From NCBI GenBank assembly GCA_902492065.1, contig CABUKE010000001.1:434001-498000 (forward strand): a DNA stretch of 64,000 nucleotides, in the 5' to 3' direction. Under the pieces are notes generated by a model. The model did not search any database. It worked only from the letters and a program-made list of their open reading frames with translations, and was not told where the DNA came from. How positions within the stretch are numbered: the first letter of the stretch is position 1; each line of letters begins with the position of its first letter. Position numbers and translations under genes: made by a program. This document shows, in pieces, positions 16,407 to 24,476 of this stretch. Source of the DNA: an uncultured Eubacteriales bacterium (GTDB taxonomy: Bacteria; Bacillota; Clostridia; UBA1381; UMGS1253).

Positions 16407-17146
16407 TTACAATTAAATCGCACAAAGAGGTAGACTTGATGCGCCAGGCGGGCAAAATTGTCGCGGGGACGTTTGAAGCTCTGCGGCGTGCGGTTAAGCC
16501 GGGCGTTACGACAAAAGAACTCGACCATATTGCGTACGATTATATCCGCAGCCACGGAGCTACGCCGTCGTTTTTGAACTACGGCGGGTTCCCGGCCAGC
16601 ATTTGTGCTTCTATCAACAATACGGTAATTCATGGCATTCCGGACAATACGAAGCTGTGTGAGGGCGATATCATCAGCCTTGACATCGGCGCGTGCTACA
16701 AGGGATATCACGGCGACAGCGCCAAGACATTTCCTGTTGGCAAAATCAGCGCCGATGCACAGCGTCTGATTGATGTGACTCGGCAGAGCTTCTATGAGGG
16801 AATCCAGTTTGCAACGCGGAAGAACCGGATTGGTGACATCAGCGCAGCAATTGGTAATTATGTGGAAGAGAATGGTTTTTCCGTTGTGCGGGACTATACG
16901 GGCCATGGCGTCGGCAAAAATCTGCACGAGGATCCGAGTATACTCAACTTCGGCAGGCCGGGACACGGGCCGCGGCTGATGGCTGGAATGACGATTGCAG
17001 TAGAGCCGATGGTAAATGCGGGCGGCTACGGCGTATATGTGGAGGACGACGACTGGACGGTAAGGACGGACGATGGTTCGCTCTCTGCTCATTATGAGCA
17101 TACGATTCTGATTACGGACGGCGTATGCGAGATTCTGACCCAATGA
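16403..17146 (+). CDS. map: Methionine aminopeptidase type I
   Basis: 247 aa, the minimal type Ia form without an N-terminal zinc extension. Metal ligands are visible in LDIGACYKGYHGDSAKTF (two Asp), TGHGVG (His), AVEPMV (Glu) and the C-terminal HTILIT block. It removes the initiator methionine from nascent proteins. The start is ATG 16403, overlapping the adk stop, with ACGGAGG upstream; a longer frame from 16328 lies inside adk. Confidence 0.97.
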   Translation: MITIKSHKEVDLMRQAGKIVAGTFEALRRAVKPGVTTKELDHIAYDYIRSHGATPSFLNYGGFPASICASINNTVIHGIPDNTKLCEGDIISLDIGACYKGYHGDSAKTFPVGKISADAQRLIDVTRQSFYEGIQFATRKNRIGDISAAIGNYVEENGFSVVRDYTGHGVGKNLHEDPSILNFGRPGHGPRLMAGMTIAVEPMVNAGGYGVYVEDDDWTVRTDDGSLSAHYEHTILITDGVCEILTQ

Positions 17147-17174
17147 TGGGAAAGAAATTATTGAGGTGATTTTT

Positions 17175-17450
17175 TTGGACGTCTGTGTTGGCAGCGTTGT
17201 AATTTCGAAGGCGGGACGCGACAAGGGGCGCAGCTTTATCGTTGTAGCGATGGAAGGGGAGTTTGCCTATCTGTGCGACGGCGACCTGCGCAAGAGCGAT
17301 TCGCCCAAGAAGAAAAAACTAAAACACCTTGCGGTCACAAATACAGTTTGTGACTATGTAAGTGATAAAATAAAAGAAGGCAAAAAGGTGACAAACACCG
17401 AAATCCGCAGGGCTTTGGCGGAGTTTTGCGAGAAGAGCAAGACGAACTGA
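17175..17450 (+). CDS. KOW-domain RNA-binding protein (L14e-like)
   Basis: 91 aa. The N-terminal part VGSVVISKAGRDKGR is a KOW motif, followed by a lysine-rich stretch (SPKKKKLKHL) and a helical tail. Such small proteins sit between map and infA in many Clostridia and are thought to bind RNA or ribosomes, but their exact role is not established. The start chosen is TTG 17175, 5 bases after GAGGTGA; GTG 17166 overlaps that site. It lies 28 bases after map and 15 before infA. Confidence 0.85.
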   Translation: MDVCVGSVVISKAGRDKGRSFIVVAMEGEFAYLCDGDLRKSDSPKKKKLKHLAVTNTVCDYVSDKIKEGKKVTNTEIRRALAEFCEKSKTN

Positions 17451-17465
17451 AAGGGGGCTTTATCC

Positions 17466-17684
17466 GTGGCAAAGGACGATATGATTGAAATTGAGGGCAC
17501 TGTTGTGGAAGCACTGCCAAATGCAATGTTCCAGGTAGAGCTTGAAAATGGGCACAGGATACTTGCTCACATTTCAGGCAAGCTCAGGATGAATTTCATC
17601 CGAATCCTTCCGGGAGATAAGGTGACGGTTGAGCTGTCGCCGTACGATTTGACGCGCGGAAGGATCACATGGCGTGCAAAATAA
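17466..17684 (+). CDS. infA: Translation initiation factor IF-1
   Basis: 72 aa, the standard length. The single OB fold shows MIEIEGTVVEALPNAMF, then ILAHISGKLRMNFIRILPGD and SPYDLTRGRITWR. IF-1 occupies the ribosomal A site during initiation with IF-2 and IF-3. The start is GTG 17466 after AAAGGGGG. It lies in its classical position between map and rpmJ. Confidence 0.98.
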   Translation: MAKDDMIEIEGTVVEALPNAMFQVELENGHRILAHISGKLRMNFIRILPGDKVTVELSPYDLTRGRITWRAK

Positions 17685-17790
17685 GCTGCCGCCTGCGGCA
17701 TGAGCCGCAAAGGACCATGCGCGCTTTGGCGCGCGGCGAGGTACTGTCCGGACGTGATGTGTCTGGATCGAAAGAAAGGATGGGTGTAAA
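17685..17790 (+). promoter_or_regulatory. GC-rich hairpin spacer between infA and rpmJ
   Basis: A 106-base gap with a perfect stem GCGCGC-TTTG-GCGCGC (17719-17734) and a GC-rich stem near 17685-17705. It resembles the hairpin in the S10 leader and the next spacer. No terminator-like T run is present, so transcription should continue into rpmJ. Confidence 0.4.
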
Positions 17791-17904
17791 ATGAAGGTTA
17801 GACCGTCTGTAAAGCCTATTTGTGAAAAGTGCAAAATGATTAAGCGCAAGGGCAAGCTCATGGTAATCTGCGAGAACCCAAAGCATAAGCAGAAGCAGGG
17901 CTGA
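17791..17904 (+). CDS. rpmJ: 50S ribosomal protein L36
   Basis: 37 aa, the canonical length. It begins MKVRPSVKPICEKCK and ends NPKHKQKQG. The zinc ligands CEKC, one further Cys (VICEN) and a His (PKHK) are all present, so this is the zinc-binding form. L36 stabilises 23S rRNA in the large subunit. A GAAAGGATGGGTG site precedes ATG 17791. It was read directly from the sequence since it is very short. Confidence 0.96.
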   Translation: MKVRPSVKPICEKCKMIKRKGKLMVICENPKHKQKQG

Positions 17905-18169
17905 TTTTTGCGCAGCGTACAGACGCGGAAAGCGTTACACAAAATTTGCCTATAATCTGCTGCGGCCGCGGCTGAGGCGTGCCTTTTGCACGCCGGGCCA
18001 AAGCAGGTTTTGAGCCTGGTGAGATTAAAATGCAGTGGCTTCGCATTTTAGTGTAAGGCTAGATGACGGCCCGGCAGGGCCTTGCGGGCGCGAATCGCGC
18101 GTCCGGGCAGGTTTGCTCACAGAAGCCTGCGAAGCATTTACAAGAGCTTATTTGGAGGTGTAAACAAGT
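17905..18169 (+). promoter_or_regulatory. Long structured spacer upstream of rpsM
   Basis: 265 bases without a gene inside the operon. Stems read directly: GGCGTGC-CTTTT-GCACGCC (17976-17994), TAAAATGC/GCATTTTA (18026-18050), GGCCC-GGCA-GGGCC (18068-18081) and GCGCG-AAT-CGCGC (18088-18100). This could be an r-protein binding leader for the alpha operon, where S4 is the regulator in other bacteria, or an RNA processing site. A TATAAT at 17951-17956 has only a poor -35. Confidence 0.5.
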
Positions 18170-18538
18170 ATGGCAAGAATAGCCGGAGTTGACTTACCGA
18201 GAGAAAAGAGAGTGGAAATTGGCCTTACTTATATCTACGGTATCGGCAGAAGTGCGGCGAGCAAGATTATCGCTGCAACGGGAGTAAATCCTGATACAAG
18301 AGTAAAAGATTTGACTGAGGATGAGATCGGCAAGCTGCGTGAAGCCATCGACGCGAATTACACGGTTGAGGGCGACCTGCGCCGGCAGGTGGCGCTCGAT
18401 ATCAAGAGATTGATGGAAATTGGCTGCTACCGCGGCATCCGCCACAGAAAGGGACTTCCCGTTCGCGGACAGAGAACCAAGACGAACGCAAGAACGAGAA
18501 AAGGCCCGGCAAGGACAATCGCGAATAAGAAGAAGTAA
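18170..18538 (+). CDS. rpsM: 30S ribosomal protein S13
   Basis: 122 aa. It begins MARIAGVDLPREKRVEIGLT and contains GIGRSAASKI, then the block CYRGIRHRKGLPVRGQRTKT. S13 forms bridges B1a and B1b in the 30S head and touches P-site tRNA. TGGAGGTG precedes ATG 18170. It opens the rpsM-rpsK-rpsD-rpoA-rplQ alpha segment. Confidence 0.98.
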   Translation: MARIAGVDLPREKRVEIGLTYIYGIGRSAASKIIAATGVNPDTRVKDLTEDEIGKLREAIDANYTVEGDLRRQVALDIKRLMEIGCYRGIRHRKGLPVRGQRTKTNARTRKGPARTIANKKK

Positions 18539-18558
18539 TAAAGGAGGGAATTGGCTAA

Positions 18559-18960
18559 ATGGCTAAAGCAACAACAAAAAAGACCACCCGTACAAAGCGT
18601 AGGGACAGGAAAAATATAGAAAAAGGCGCAGCTCATATTCGCTCCACCTTCAACAATACGATTGTTACAATCACGGACGTTGCTGGTAATGCGATTTCGT
18701 GGGCAAGTGCAGGCGGCTTGGGCTTCCGCGGTTCGCGTAAGAGCACGCCGTTTGCGGCGCAGATGGCTGCGGAGACGGCTGCAAAGGCTGCAATGGAGCA
18801 TGGGCTCAAGAGCATTGAAGTTTACGTAAAGGGTCCGGGCGCGGGCAGAGAGGCTGCAATCCGTGCGCTGCAGGCGGCAGGCCTTGATATTAACATGATT
18901 AAGGATGTAACGCCTATTCCTCACAACGGCTGCAGACCGCCTAAGAGAAGAAGAGTCTGA
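18559..18960 (+). CDS. rpsK: 30S ribosomal protein S11
   Basis: 133 aa. It includes GAAHIRSTFNNTIVTITD, KSTPFAAQMAAE and the C-terminal signature DVTPIPHNGCRPPKRRRV. S11 lines the platform of the small subunit near the mRNA exit. AAGGAGG precedes ATG 18559, 20 bases after rpsM. Confidence 0.98.
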   Translation: MAKATTKKTTRTKRRDRKNIEKGAAHIRSTFNNTIVTITDVAGNAISWASAGGLGFRGSRKSTPFAAQMAAETAAKAAMEHGLKSIEVYVKGPGAGREAAIRALQAAGLDINMIKDVTPIPHNGCRPPKRRRV

Positions 18961-18987
18961 TTCATTGAGAAAAGGAGGAAAAAGAGC

Positions 18988-19581
18988 ATGGCAAAAAATA
19001 CTCAGCCTATACTGAAAAGATGCAGAACATTGGGCATTGAGCCTACAGTTCTGGGTATTGATAAAAAGTCAAACAGAAACCCGAAAAAGGGCAGAAAGAA
19101 GCAGTCGGAGTACGGCCTGCAGCTCAACGAGAAGCAGAAGGTTAAGTTTATCTACGGCGTGTTGGAAAAGCAGTTCCGGAAGTACTATGAGATGGCGGTT
19201 AAGAAGAACGGCATAACAGGTGAAATGCTTCTCCAGCTTTTAGAGTCGAGACTGGACAACGTAGTGTTCCGTCTGGGGCTTGCTAATACAAGGCGGGAAG
19301 CAAGACAGATTGTTAACCACGGCCACATTCTGGTTAATGGCCACAAGGTAGACATTCCGTCCTATCTGGTAAAGGCGGGCGATGTGATTTCCGTTAAGGA
19401 AAAGAGCAGAGGCTCGGTTAGAATCAAGCAAATCGTAGAAGAGAATGCAAAACGTGTCATTCCTCAGTGGCTCGATATGGACAGAGAAACCTTCACAGGT
19501 AAGGTCGTACGTCTGTCCAATCGGGAAGATATCGAATACGACGTGGCGGAGCACCTGATCGTCGAGTTGTACTCGAAATAA
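18988..19581 (+). CDS. rpsD: 30S ribosomal protein S4, zinc-free form
   Basis: 197 aa. The N-terminus is MAKNTQPILKRCRTLGIEP, with one Cys only, so the Cys4 zinc site of the classical form is absent. The S4 RNA-binding domain is present as ESRLDNVVFRLGLANTRREA and RQIVNHGHILVNG. S4 initiates 30S assembly and in some bacteria represses the alpha operon. AAAGGAGG precedes ATG 18988. Confidence 0.97.
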   Translation: MAKNTQPILKRCRTLGIEPTVLGIDKKSNRNPKKGRKKQSEYGLQLNEKQKVKFIYGVLEKQFRKYYEMAVKKNGITGEMLLQLLESRLDNVVFRLGLANTRREARQIVNHGHILVNGHKVDIPSYLVKAGDVISVKEKSRGSVRIKQIVEENAKRVIPQWLDMDRETFTGKVVRLSNREDIEYDVAEHLIVELYSK

Positions 19582-19683
19582 TAACGATTTACCCTCGGTA
19601 AAAGCGAAACGGATAGATAGTGATACGAGTTGTAACAGAATACTGGTTGTGTTACGATTCCGAGTAAAAAGGAGGGTTTTGGA

Positions 19684-20637
19684 ATGATAGAAATGGAAAA
19701 GCCCAGAGTGGAATGCATAGAGATGCGCGAGGAGGATCATTACGGCAAATTTGTTGTAGAACCTCTTGAGCGCGGTTATGGAACAACCCTCGGCAATTCT
19801 CTTCGCAGAATCTTGCTGTCTTCCCTTCCCGGCGCGGCAGTCAATTCGATCAAGATTGATGGCGTGCTCCATGAGTTTTCCGTTATTCCCGGCGTAAAAG
19901 AGGATGTGACGGAGCTTGTGCTCAATATCAAAGGTATTGCGGCAAAAATCCACAGCGATGAGCCAAAGTCGGTCTATATCGACGCGCAGGGGCCATGCGT
20001 GGTGACGGCAGGCGATATTAAGACGGATGCAGACATCGAGATTTTGAACCCTGATTTATATATTGCAACGCTCGGCGAAGATGCAAAGCTCTATATTGAG
20101 CTTTCCATGTCGAAGGGCCGGGGCTATATCTCGGCGGAAAAGAATCGGGAAAGCGCGCCGCAGCAGATTATCGGCGTAATTCCGGTCGATTCGATTTATA
20201 CGCCGGTCAAGAAAGTCAACTACAAGGTTGAGCCGGCGCGTGTCGGCGCGGCTTACGATTTTGACAAGCTGACAATTGAGGTATGGACGAACGGTACGCT
20301 CAAGCCGAATGAGGCAATCAGCCTTGCGGCGAAGATTATGAGCGAGCATTTGTCACTGTTTATTGACCTCTCCGATAATGCAAAGAATGTTGAAATCATG
20401 GTAGAAAAAGAAGAGAGCAAGAAGGAAAAAGTTCTCGAAATGACGATCGAGGAGCTGGATTTGTCGGTTCGCTCGTACAACTGCTTAAAGCGCGCAGGAA
20501 TCAATACAGTAGAAGACCTTGCGAACAAGACGGAGGAGGACATGATGAAGGTCCGCAATCTGGGCAGAAAGTCATTGGAGGAAGTAATTCACAAATTAGA
20601 GTCCCTAAACTTGTCGCTTCATAAAGAAGACGACTAA
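19684..20637 (+). CDS. rpoA: DNA-directed RNA polymerase subunit alpha
   Basis: 317 aa. The N-terminal domain shows FVVEPLERGYGTTLGNSLRR and LSSLPGAAV, used for dimer and core assembly. The C-terminal domain has LDLSVRSYNCLKRAGI and DLANKTEEDM, which bind UP elements and activators. AAGGAGG precedes ATG 19684. A 102-base gap separates it from rpsD and rplQ follows after 45 bases. Confidence 0.98.
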   Translation: MIEMEKPRVECIEMREEDHYGKFVVEPLERGYGTTLGNSLRRILLSSLPGAAVNSIKIDGVLHEFSVIPGVKEDVTELVLNIKGIAAKIHSDEPKSVYIDAQGPCVVTAGDIKTDADIEILNPDLYIATLGEDAKLYIELSMSKGRGYISAEKNRESAPQQIIGVIPVDSIYTPVKKVNYKVEPARVGAAYDFDKLTIEVWTNGTLKPNEAISLAAKIMSEHLSLFIDLSDNAKNVEIMVEKEESKKEKVLEMTIEELDLSVRSYNCLKRAGINTVEDLANKTEEDMMKVRNLGRKSLEEVIHKLESLNLSLHKEDD

Positions 20638-20682
20638 GAGCGGACAGAAAATACGGTATTTTGATTCAAAGGAGGTTTGGTT

Positions 20683-21024
20683 ATGCCGGGTACAAGAAAA
20701 TTAGGTCGTCCGACCGACCAAAGAATCGCGATGCTTCGCAATCTCGTGACGAGCTTTCTTGACACGGGCCGTATCGAAACGACGGTGACCCGTGCAAAGG
20801 AAACGAGAAGCATGGCCGAAAAAATGATTACACTCGGAAAAGAAAATACATTGCATTCGAGACGTCAGGCGTTGGCATTTATTACACGTGAGGACGTTGT
20901 AGCGAAGCTCTTCAGCGAGATTGCGCCGAAGTATGCGGACCGGACGGGCGGTTATACAAGAATCGTACGGATTGGGCCAAGACGCGGCGACGCAGCGGAA
21001 ATGGCTGTTCTGGAGCTTATCTAA
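20683..21024 (+). CDS. rplQ: 50S ribosomal protein L17
   Basis: 113 aa, the short bacterial form. It begins MPGTRKLGRPTDQRIAMLRN, with TRAKETRSMAEKMITLGK and the C-terminal block GGYTRIVRIGPRRGDAAEMA. L17 lies near the exit tunnel. ATG 20683 follows AAAGGAGG; TTG 20677 is too close to it. This is the last gene of the operon and a strong terminator follows. Confidence 0.98.
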   Translation: MPGTRKLGRPTDQRIAMLRNLVTSFLDTGRIETTVTRAKETRSMAEKMITLGKENTLHSRRQALAFITREDVVAKLFSEIAPKYADRTGGYTRIVRIGPRRGDAAEMAVLELI

Positions 21025-21033
21025 TCAGAATTC

Positions 21034-21072
21034 AAAAAAGGACTGACAATTCGTTTGTCAGTCCTTTTTTCT
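21034..21072. terminator. Strong terminator ending the ribosomal operon
   Basis: A 16-bp perfect stem, AAAAAAGGACTGACAA (21034-21049) with TTGTCAGTCCTTTTTT (21055-21070), and a 5-base loop. A and T runs on both sides allow it to serve the convergent GNAT gene too. Confidence 0.93.
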
Positions 21073-21085
21073 CTTTTAAAATATA

Positions 21086-21586
21086 TCAGACAACGTTATG
21101 CTCCATCACATAATCGTCCATGACATAACCACAACCGATGTCTGCCGCCTGCTCTTTTACAGTATGAAATCCTTTTTTCTCGTATACCGCGATGGTGTTG
21201 TCATTGTGGCGGTTTACCGTCAGATAGATGGCACGCAGGCCGGAACGCCTGCATTCCTGCTCCAAAAATTCAAACGCGCGGCTTGCAATCCCCTGTCCAC
21301 GGTATTCTTTTTTGAGATACAATTTACTCAAAAACATTTTTTCTTCCTCGCGCACAAAGCCCGTATAACCGACGCGTACGCCGTCCTTACAAATAAAGTA
21401 GTATTCGTACCCCGCGCTGGCAATCTGCTGTTCCATGGCAGGCGCGGATTGAAATTTCTCAACCATATAGTCGATTTGCGCTTCCGTGAGAATACAGGGA
21501 AAATATTCGTGCCATATCTGGTTGGCAAGCGCTGCCAAAGCGGTAATATCACCGTTCTTTTCAACCTTTTCAAATGTAATATTCAT
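21086..21586 (-). CDS. GNAT family N-acetyltransferase
   Basis: 166 aa with one GNAT domain. Motif A is LYLKKEYRGQGIASRAFEFL (the R/Q-x-x-G-x-G/A acetyl-CoA loop), followed by LTVNRHNDNTIAVYEKKGF typical of small-molecule acetyltransferases. The start is the ATG at 21586, 9 bases after AAAGGG; upstream ATGs in the frame overlap the end of the preceding pseudouridine synthase gene. The substrate is unknown. It is co-directional with that gene and separated by about 13 bases, so it forms an operon with it. Confidence 0.88.
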   Translation of the reverse strand: MNITFEKVEKNGDITALAALANQIWHEYFPCILTEAQIDYMVEKFQSAPAMEQQIASAGYEYYFICKDGVRVGYTGFVREEEKMFLSKLYLKKEYRGQGIASRAFEFLEQECRRSGLRAIYLTVNRHNDNTIAVYEKKGFHTVKEQAADIGCGYVMDDYVMEHNVV

Positions 21587-21599
21587 GTTTTTCATCCCT

Positions 21600-22568
21600 T
21601 TATATCCCATTTTTATTGCTTATAAACCCTTTGGTAAACGATACTTGATTTATTTGAAACTCGCGTCCGTTGAGGTATGTCAGCATCCCACCATCTGTTG
21701 TAAAATCAAAGCGGAGCCGGTATGCACATAGTGCCTGGTATGTCCGACCAGCGCGCTTATTTTCAGCATTTTTGCCGTATTTCCCGTCCCCGACGAGCGG
21801 ATGCCCCATGTGGGCCAGATGCGCGCGGATTTGATGGGTCCGCCCGGTCACGAGGTCAACCTCAACCAGGCTGATTCCCGCCCGGTATCCAAGCACACGG
21901 TAGCGCGTGACAATTGTTTTATATCCTGCACGCGGCGTATCGGAAATGGATACCTGTTTTTTGCGCTCATCCTTCCACAGATAGGCGCGCGCTTCACCTT
22001 CCGGCTTTACAAACCTGCCAAAAGCAAGGCAGAGATAATATTTATGAATCTCCCGGTCTTTGACTTTTTGATTTAGAATACGGAGCGTTTCCGCGTTTTT
22101 GGCGGCGAGAACGATCCCCTCCGTGTTCCGATCAATCCGGTTGCACAGTGCAGGTGCAAACGTCTGCTCCTGTTCGGGGTCATATTCACCTTTGCGATAC
22201 AAATAACTCTGGATTTGTGCAATCAGAGTATTTTGCGTCTTGGATTCGTCCTCATGGACAACTAAGCCTGCCGGCTTATTAACCAACAGGAGATTTTCGT
22301 CCTCGTATACAATGTCAAGTTTGGGTATGATGGTGCGGAACGCCTGCTCTGGCTCCGGTACGGAAAAAAATTCATCCCGGATATAAAAACTGAGGATATC
22401 TCCAGCTTGCAGCTGATAATTTTCTTTGATGTGCTTCCCGTTTGCGCGCACACACTTTTTCCGGATGGATTTGTAAATAAAGCTTTGCGGCATGGCGGGA
22501 AAAAACTTTGTCATAAACCGGTCGAGCCGCTGGCCCGCATCATTGGCGGTGACGGTAACTGTTCGCAT
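21600..22568 (-). CDS. RluA family pseudouridine synthase
   Basis: 322 aa. An N-terminal S4-type RNA-binding domain (QRLDRFMTKFF, then CVRANGKHIKENYQLQAGD) is followed by the RluA catalytic domain: LLVNKPAGLVVH, CNRIDRNTEGIVLAAK with the catalytic Asp, and LVTGRTHQIRAHLAHMGHPL. It isomerises uridine in rRNA or tRNA. The NRIDRNTEG form, where many family members have HRLDxxTSG, places it nearer the RluC/RluD group, but the target site cannot be assigned. ATG 22568 follows GAGGTG. Confidence 0.93.
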   Translation of the reverse strand: MRTVTVTANDAGQRLDRFMTKFFPAMPQSFIYKSIRKKCVRANGKHIKENYQLQAGDILSFYIRDEFFSVPEPEQAFRTIIPKLDIVYEDENLLLVNKPAGLVVHEDESKTQNTLIAQIQSYLYRKGEYDPEQEQTFAPALCNRIDRNTEGIVLAAKNAETLRILNQKVKDREIHKYYLCLAFGRFVKPEGEARAYLWKDERKKQVSISDTPRAGYKTIVTRYRVLGYRAGISLVEVDLVTGRTHQIRAHLAHMGHPLVGDGKYGKNAENKRAGRTYQALCAYRLRFDFTTDGGMLTYLNGREFQINQVSFTKGFISNKNGI

Positions 22569-22668
22569 GTGCTCACCTCTGAATCAGTATAGCACAAAAT
22601 TATAAAAAAGAAAAGAGGCTTGTACAATTGGATATGGAATGATAGAATAGGAACGGGAGGCGGTAAAG

Positions 22669-23535
22669 GTGACGCGAAAAGGAATCATTTGGGCCAGTTT
22701 GACTGCGGTAGCTGTAGCGGCTGTCATAGTTGCGGCGGTTGGCCTGCGCCCATTCCTATACTGGCAGAATGGAACATTAGAGCTAACGCATTACACCATA
22801 CGGAACGAGAAGCTTCCACGTTCGTTCGATGGATACAAAATCGTCCTGCTTGCTGATATACAGGGAAAGGTATTTGACGGCGACAATGCGTCGCTTTACG
22901 AGGCAATTGAGGCGCAGAACGCGGATATGCTCTGCGTTGCGGGCGATTTGGTCGACGAAGGCGTTGCGGGCAGCAGAGAGGTGGTAACAAATCTTCTGCG
23001 TACCTGCAAGCTGCCGGAGCAGGTGTATGCCGTGACAGGAAACCACGACGTCTGGTCGGAGGGGGTTGACGAGTTTATACAGGAGTTAGAGGGCACGTAC
23101 CCTATCACGTTTTTAGAAAACGAGTCGGTACGGATTGAAAAAGACGGTGAAACGATTACCCTGTCCGGGATATCCGACCCAAATACCTGGGACGACGCGG
23201 AAGCGATGGAATACGTTGCCGCGGCAGACAAACAGATTGAAAAGGGCGAGGCATACCATATCCTGATGTTTCACCGGGCCAATATGCTGGACTATTTCAA
23301 TGATAAGGAATATGATTTGGTTCTCTCCGGGCATATGCACGGTGGGCAGGTACGCCTGCCGTTTGTGGATGGGTTGAAGTCGCCGCACGGCGACTGGTTC
23401 CCCAAATACAGCGGCGGACGCTATGACGCTGCGGACAAGACGTACATTGTCAGCAGGGGAATCGGGAATGCAGTCAGGGTGCCGCGCCTGTTTAACCGGC
23501 CGGAACTTGTCGTGATTACGCTGCAATGCGCCTAA
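22669..23535 (+). CDS. Membrane-anchored metallophosphoesterase, YkuE-like
   Basis: 288 aa. An N-terminal membrane segment (residues about 5-26) precedes a calcineurin-like phosphoesterase domain facing outwards. Motifs are LLADIQGK (residues 61-67), AGDLVDEG, TGNHDVW, MFHRANMLDYF and SGHMHGGQVRLP. The first motif is normally D-x-H; here codon 65 (22861-22863) is CAG, Gln, so the His metal ligand is missing. The start is GTG 22669 behind GGGAGGCGG. A paralogue with the intact motif lies at 30921-31790. Family members act on lipid or cell-wall phosphates such as UDP-diacylglucosamine; the substrate here is unknown. Confidence 0.9.
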   Translation: MTRKGIIWASLTAVAVAAVIVAAVGLRPFLYWQNGTLELTHYTIRNEKLPRSFDGYKIVLLADIQGKVFDGDNASLYEAIEAQNADMLCVAGDLVDEGVAGSREVVTNLLRTCKLPEQVYAVTGNHDVWSEGVDEFIQELEGTYPITFLENESVRIEKDGETITLSGISDPNTWDDAEAMEYVAAADKQIEKGEAYHILMFHRANMLDYFNDKEYDLVLSGHMHGGQVRLPFVDGLKSPHGDWFPKYSGGRYDAADKTYIVSRGIGNAVRVPRLFNRPELVVITLQCA

Positions 23536-23571
23536 AGTACAAAACTGAGGTGGAAAGAAGGGAACCGGCAT

Positions 23572-24318
23572 ATGGAGTTTATCAATTTAACGGAAGATAA
23601 CCTCGCCCAAGAGCATTTATGCTGTATTATCCGCAGTAAAAAAATGCACCCGGGCGTGGAAGCAAAACGGCAATGGCTCTCTGAACGAATCAGAGAAGGG
23701 CATGTTTTTCGCAAGCTGAATGCAAAGGCGGCAGTCTTTATCGAATATGCCCCGCTTGAAACGGCGTGGGTTCCAATTATCGGGGATAATTATTACTACA
23801 TCTATTGTTTGTGGGTACTGGGAAAGGAGTACAGAGGAAAGGGCTACGGCCGTATGCTGATGGAATATTGCCTGTCCGATGCAAAGGAGAAGGGCAAGTC
23901 CGGCGTATGTATGCTGGGAGCAAATAAGCAAAAGGCATGGCTGTCCGACCAGTCTTTTGCCAGAAAGTATGGATTTGAAACTGTAGATACAACAGAGGAA
24001 GGCTACGAGCTGCTTGCGCTTTCCTTCGATGGCACAAAGCCGGAGTTTGCACAAAGTGTGAAAGAGCCAAAGATAGAACAGGAGGGGCTAACCATTTATT
24101 ATGATATGCAGTGCCCCTATATTTATCAAACTGTGGAGGCAATTCGGCAATATTGCAGAGAACGTGATGTTCCGGCTTCTCTCTGCCAGGTAGATACGCT
24201 GCAAAAGGCAAAGACGCTGCCTTGCGTCTTTAATAATTGGGGTGTGTTTTATAAAGGGAAATTTGAAACAGTGAATTTGCTCGACATTGCCCATTTAGAG
24301 AGAATACTCAAAAAGTGA
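23572..24318 (+). CDS. GNAT acetyltransferase with C-terminal YoaP-like domain
   Basis: 248 aa in two domains. Residues about 1-150 form a GNAT fold with LWVLGKEYRGKGYGRMLMEY as the acetyl-CoA loop. Residues about 165-248 form a YoaP-like, thioredoxin-fold segment containing YYDMQCPYIYQ and PCVFNNWGVFYKGKF. Such two-domain proteins occur across Bacillota but have no established substrate. ATG 23572 lies about 10 bases after GGAAAGAAGGGAA. It is 36 bases after the metallophosphoesterase and is followed by a terminator, so the two may be co-transcribed. Confidence 0.85.
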   Translation: MEFINLTEDNLAQEHLCCIIRSKKMHPGVEAKRQWLSERIREGHVFRKLNAKAAVFIEYAPLETAWVPIIGDNYYYIYCLWVLGKEYRGKGYGRMLMEYCLSDAKEKGKSGVCMLGANKQKAWLSDQSFARKYGFETVDTTEEGYELLALSFDGTKPEFAQSVKEPKIEQEGLTIYYDMQCPYIYQTVEAIRQYCRERDVPASLCQVDTLQKAKTLPCVFNNWGVFYKGKFETVNLLDIAHLERILKK

Positions 24319-24320
24319 AG

Positions 24321-24371
24321 GAGCGGTTTATGCGCGTGCTGAAAGAGGGCGCATACGGCCGCTCTTTTTTA
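24321..24371 (+). terminator. Terminator after the GNAT-YoaP gene
   Basis: Two-part stem: GAGCGG/CCGCTC (24321-24326 with 24359-24364) and inner ATGCGC/GCGCAT, followed by TTTTTT. Confidence 0.82.
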
Positions 24372-24476
24372 TGACTATAAACCCCTGCTTGTCAGGAAAT
24401 AAACGGGACAGACACCAAACCGGGGATAGAAGCATATATTGGAAGTATCCGGTTTTTCAATTGGGAGGGGTGCGGC

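Noticed and set aside
24400..24476. SigE-type promoter ahead of sigK
   Set aside because: A CATATATT segment resembles the -10 of mother-cell promoters, but no matching -35 lies at the right distance.
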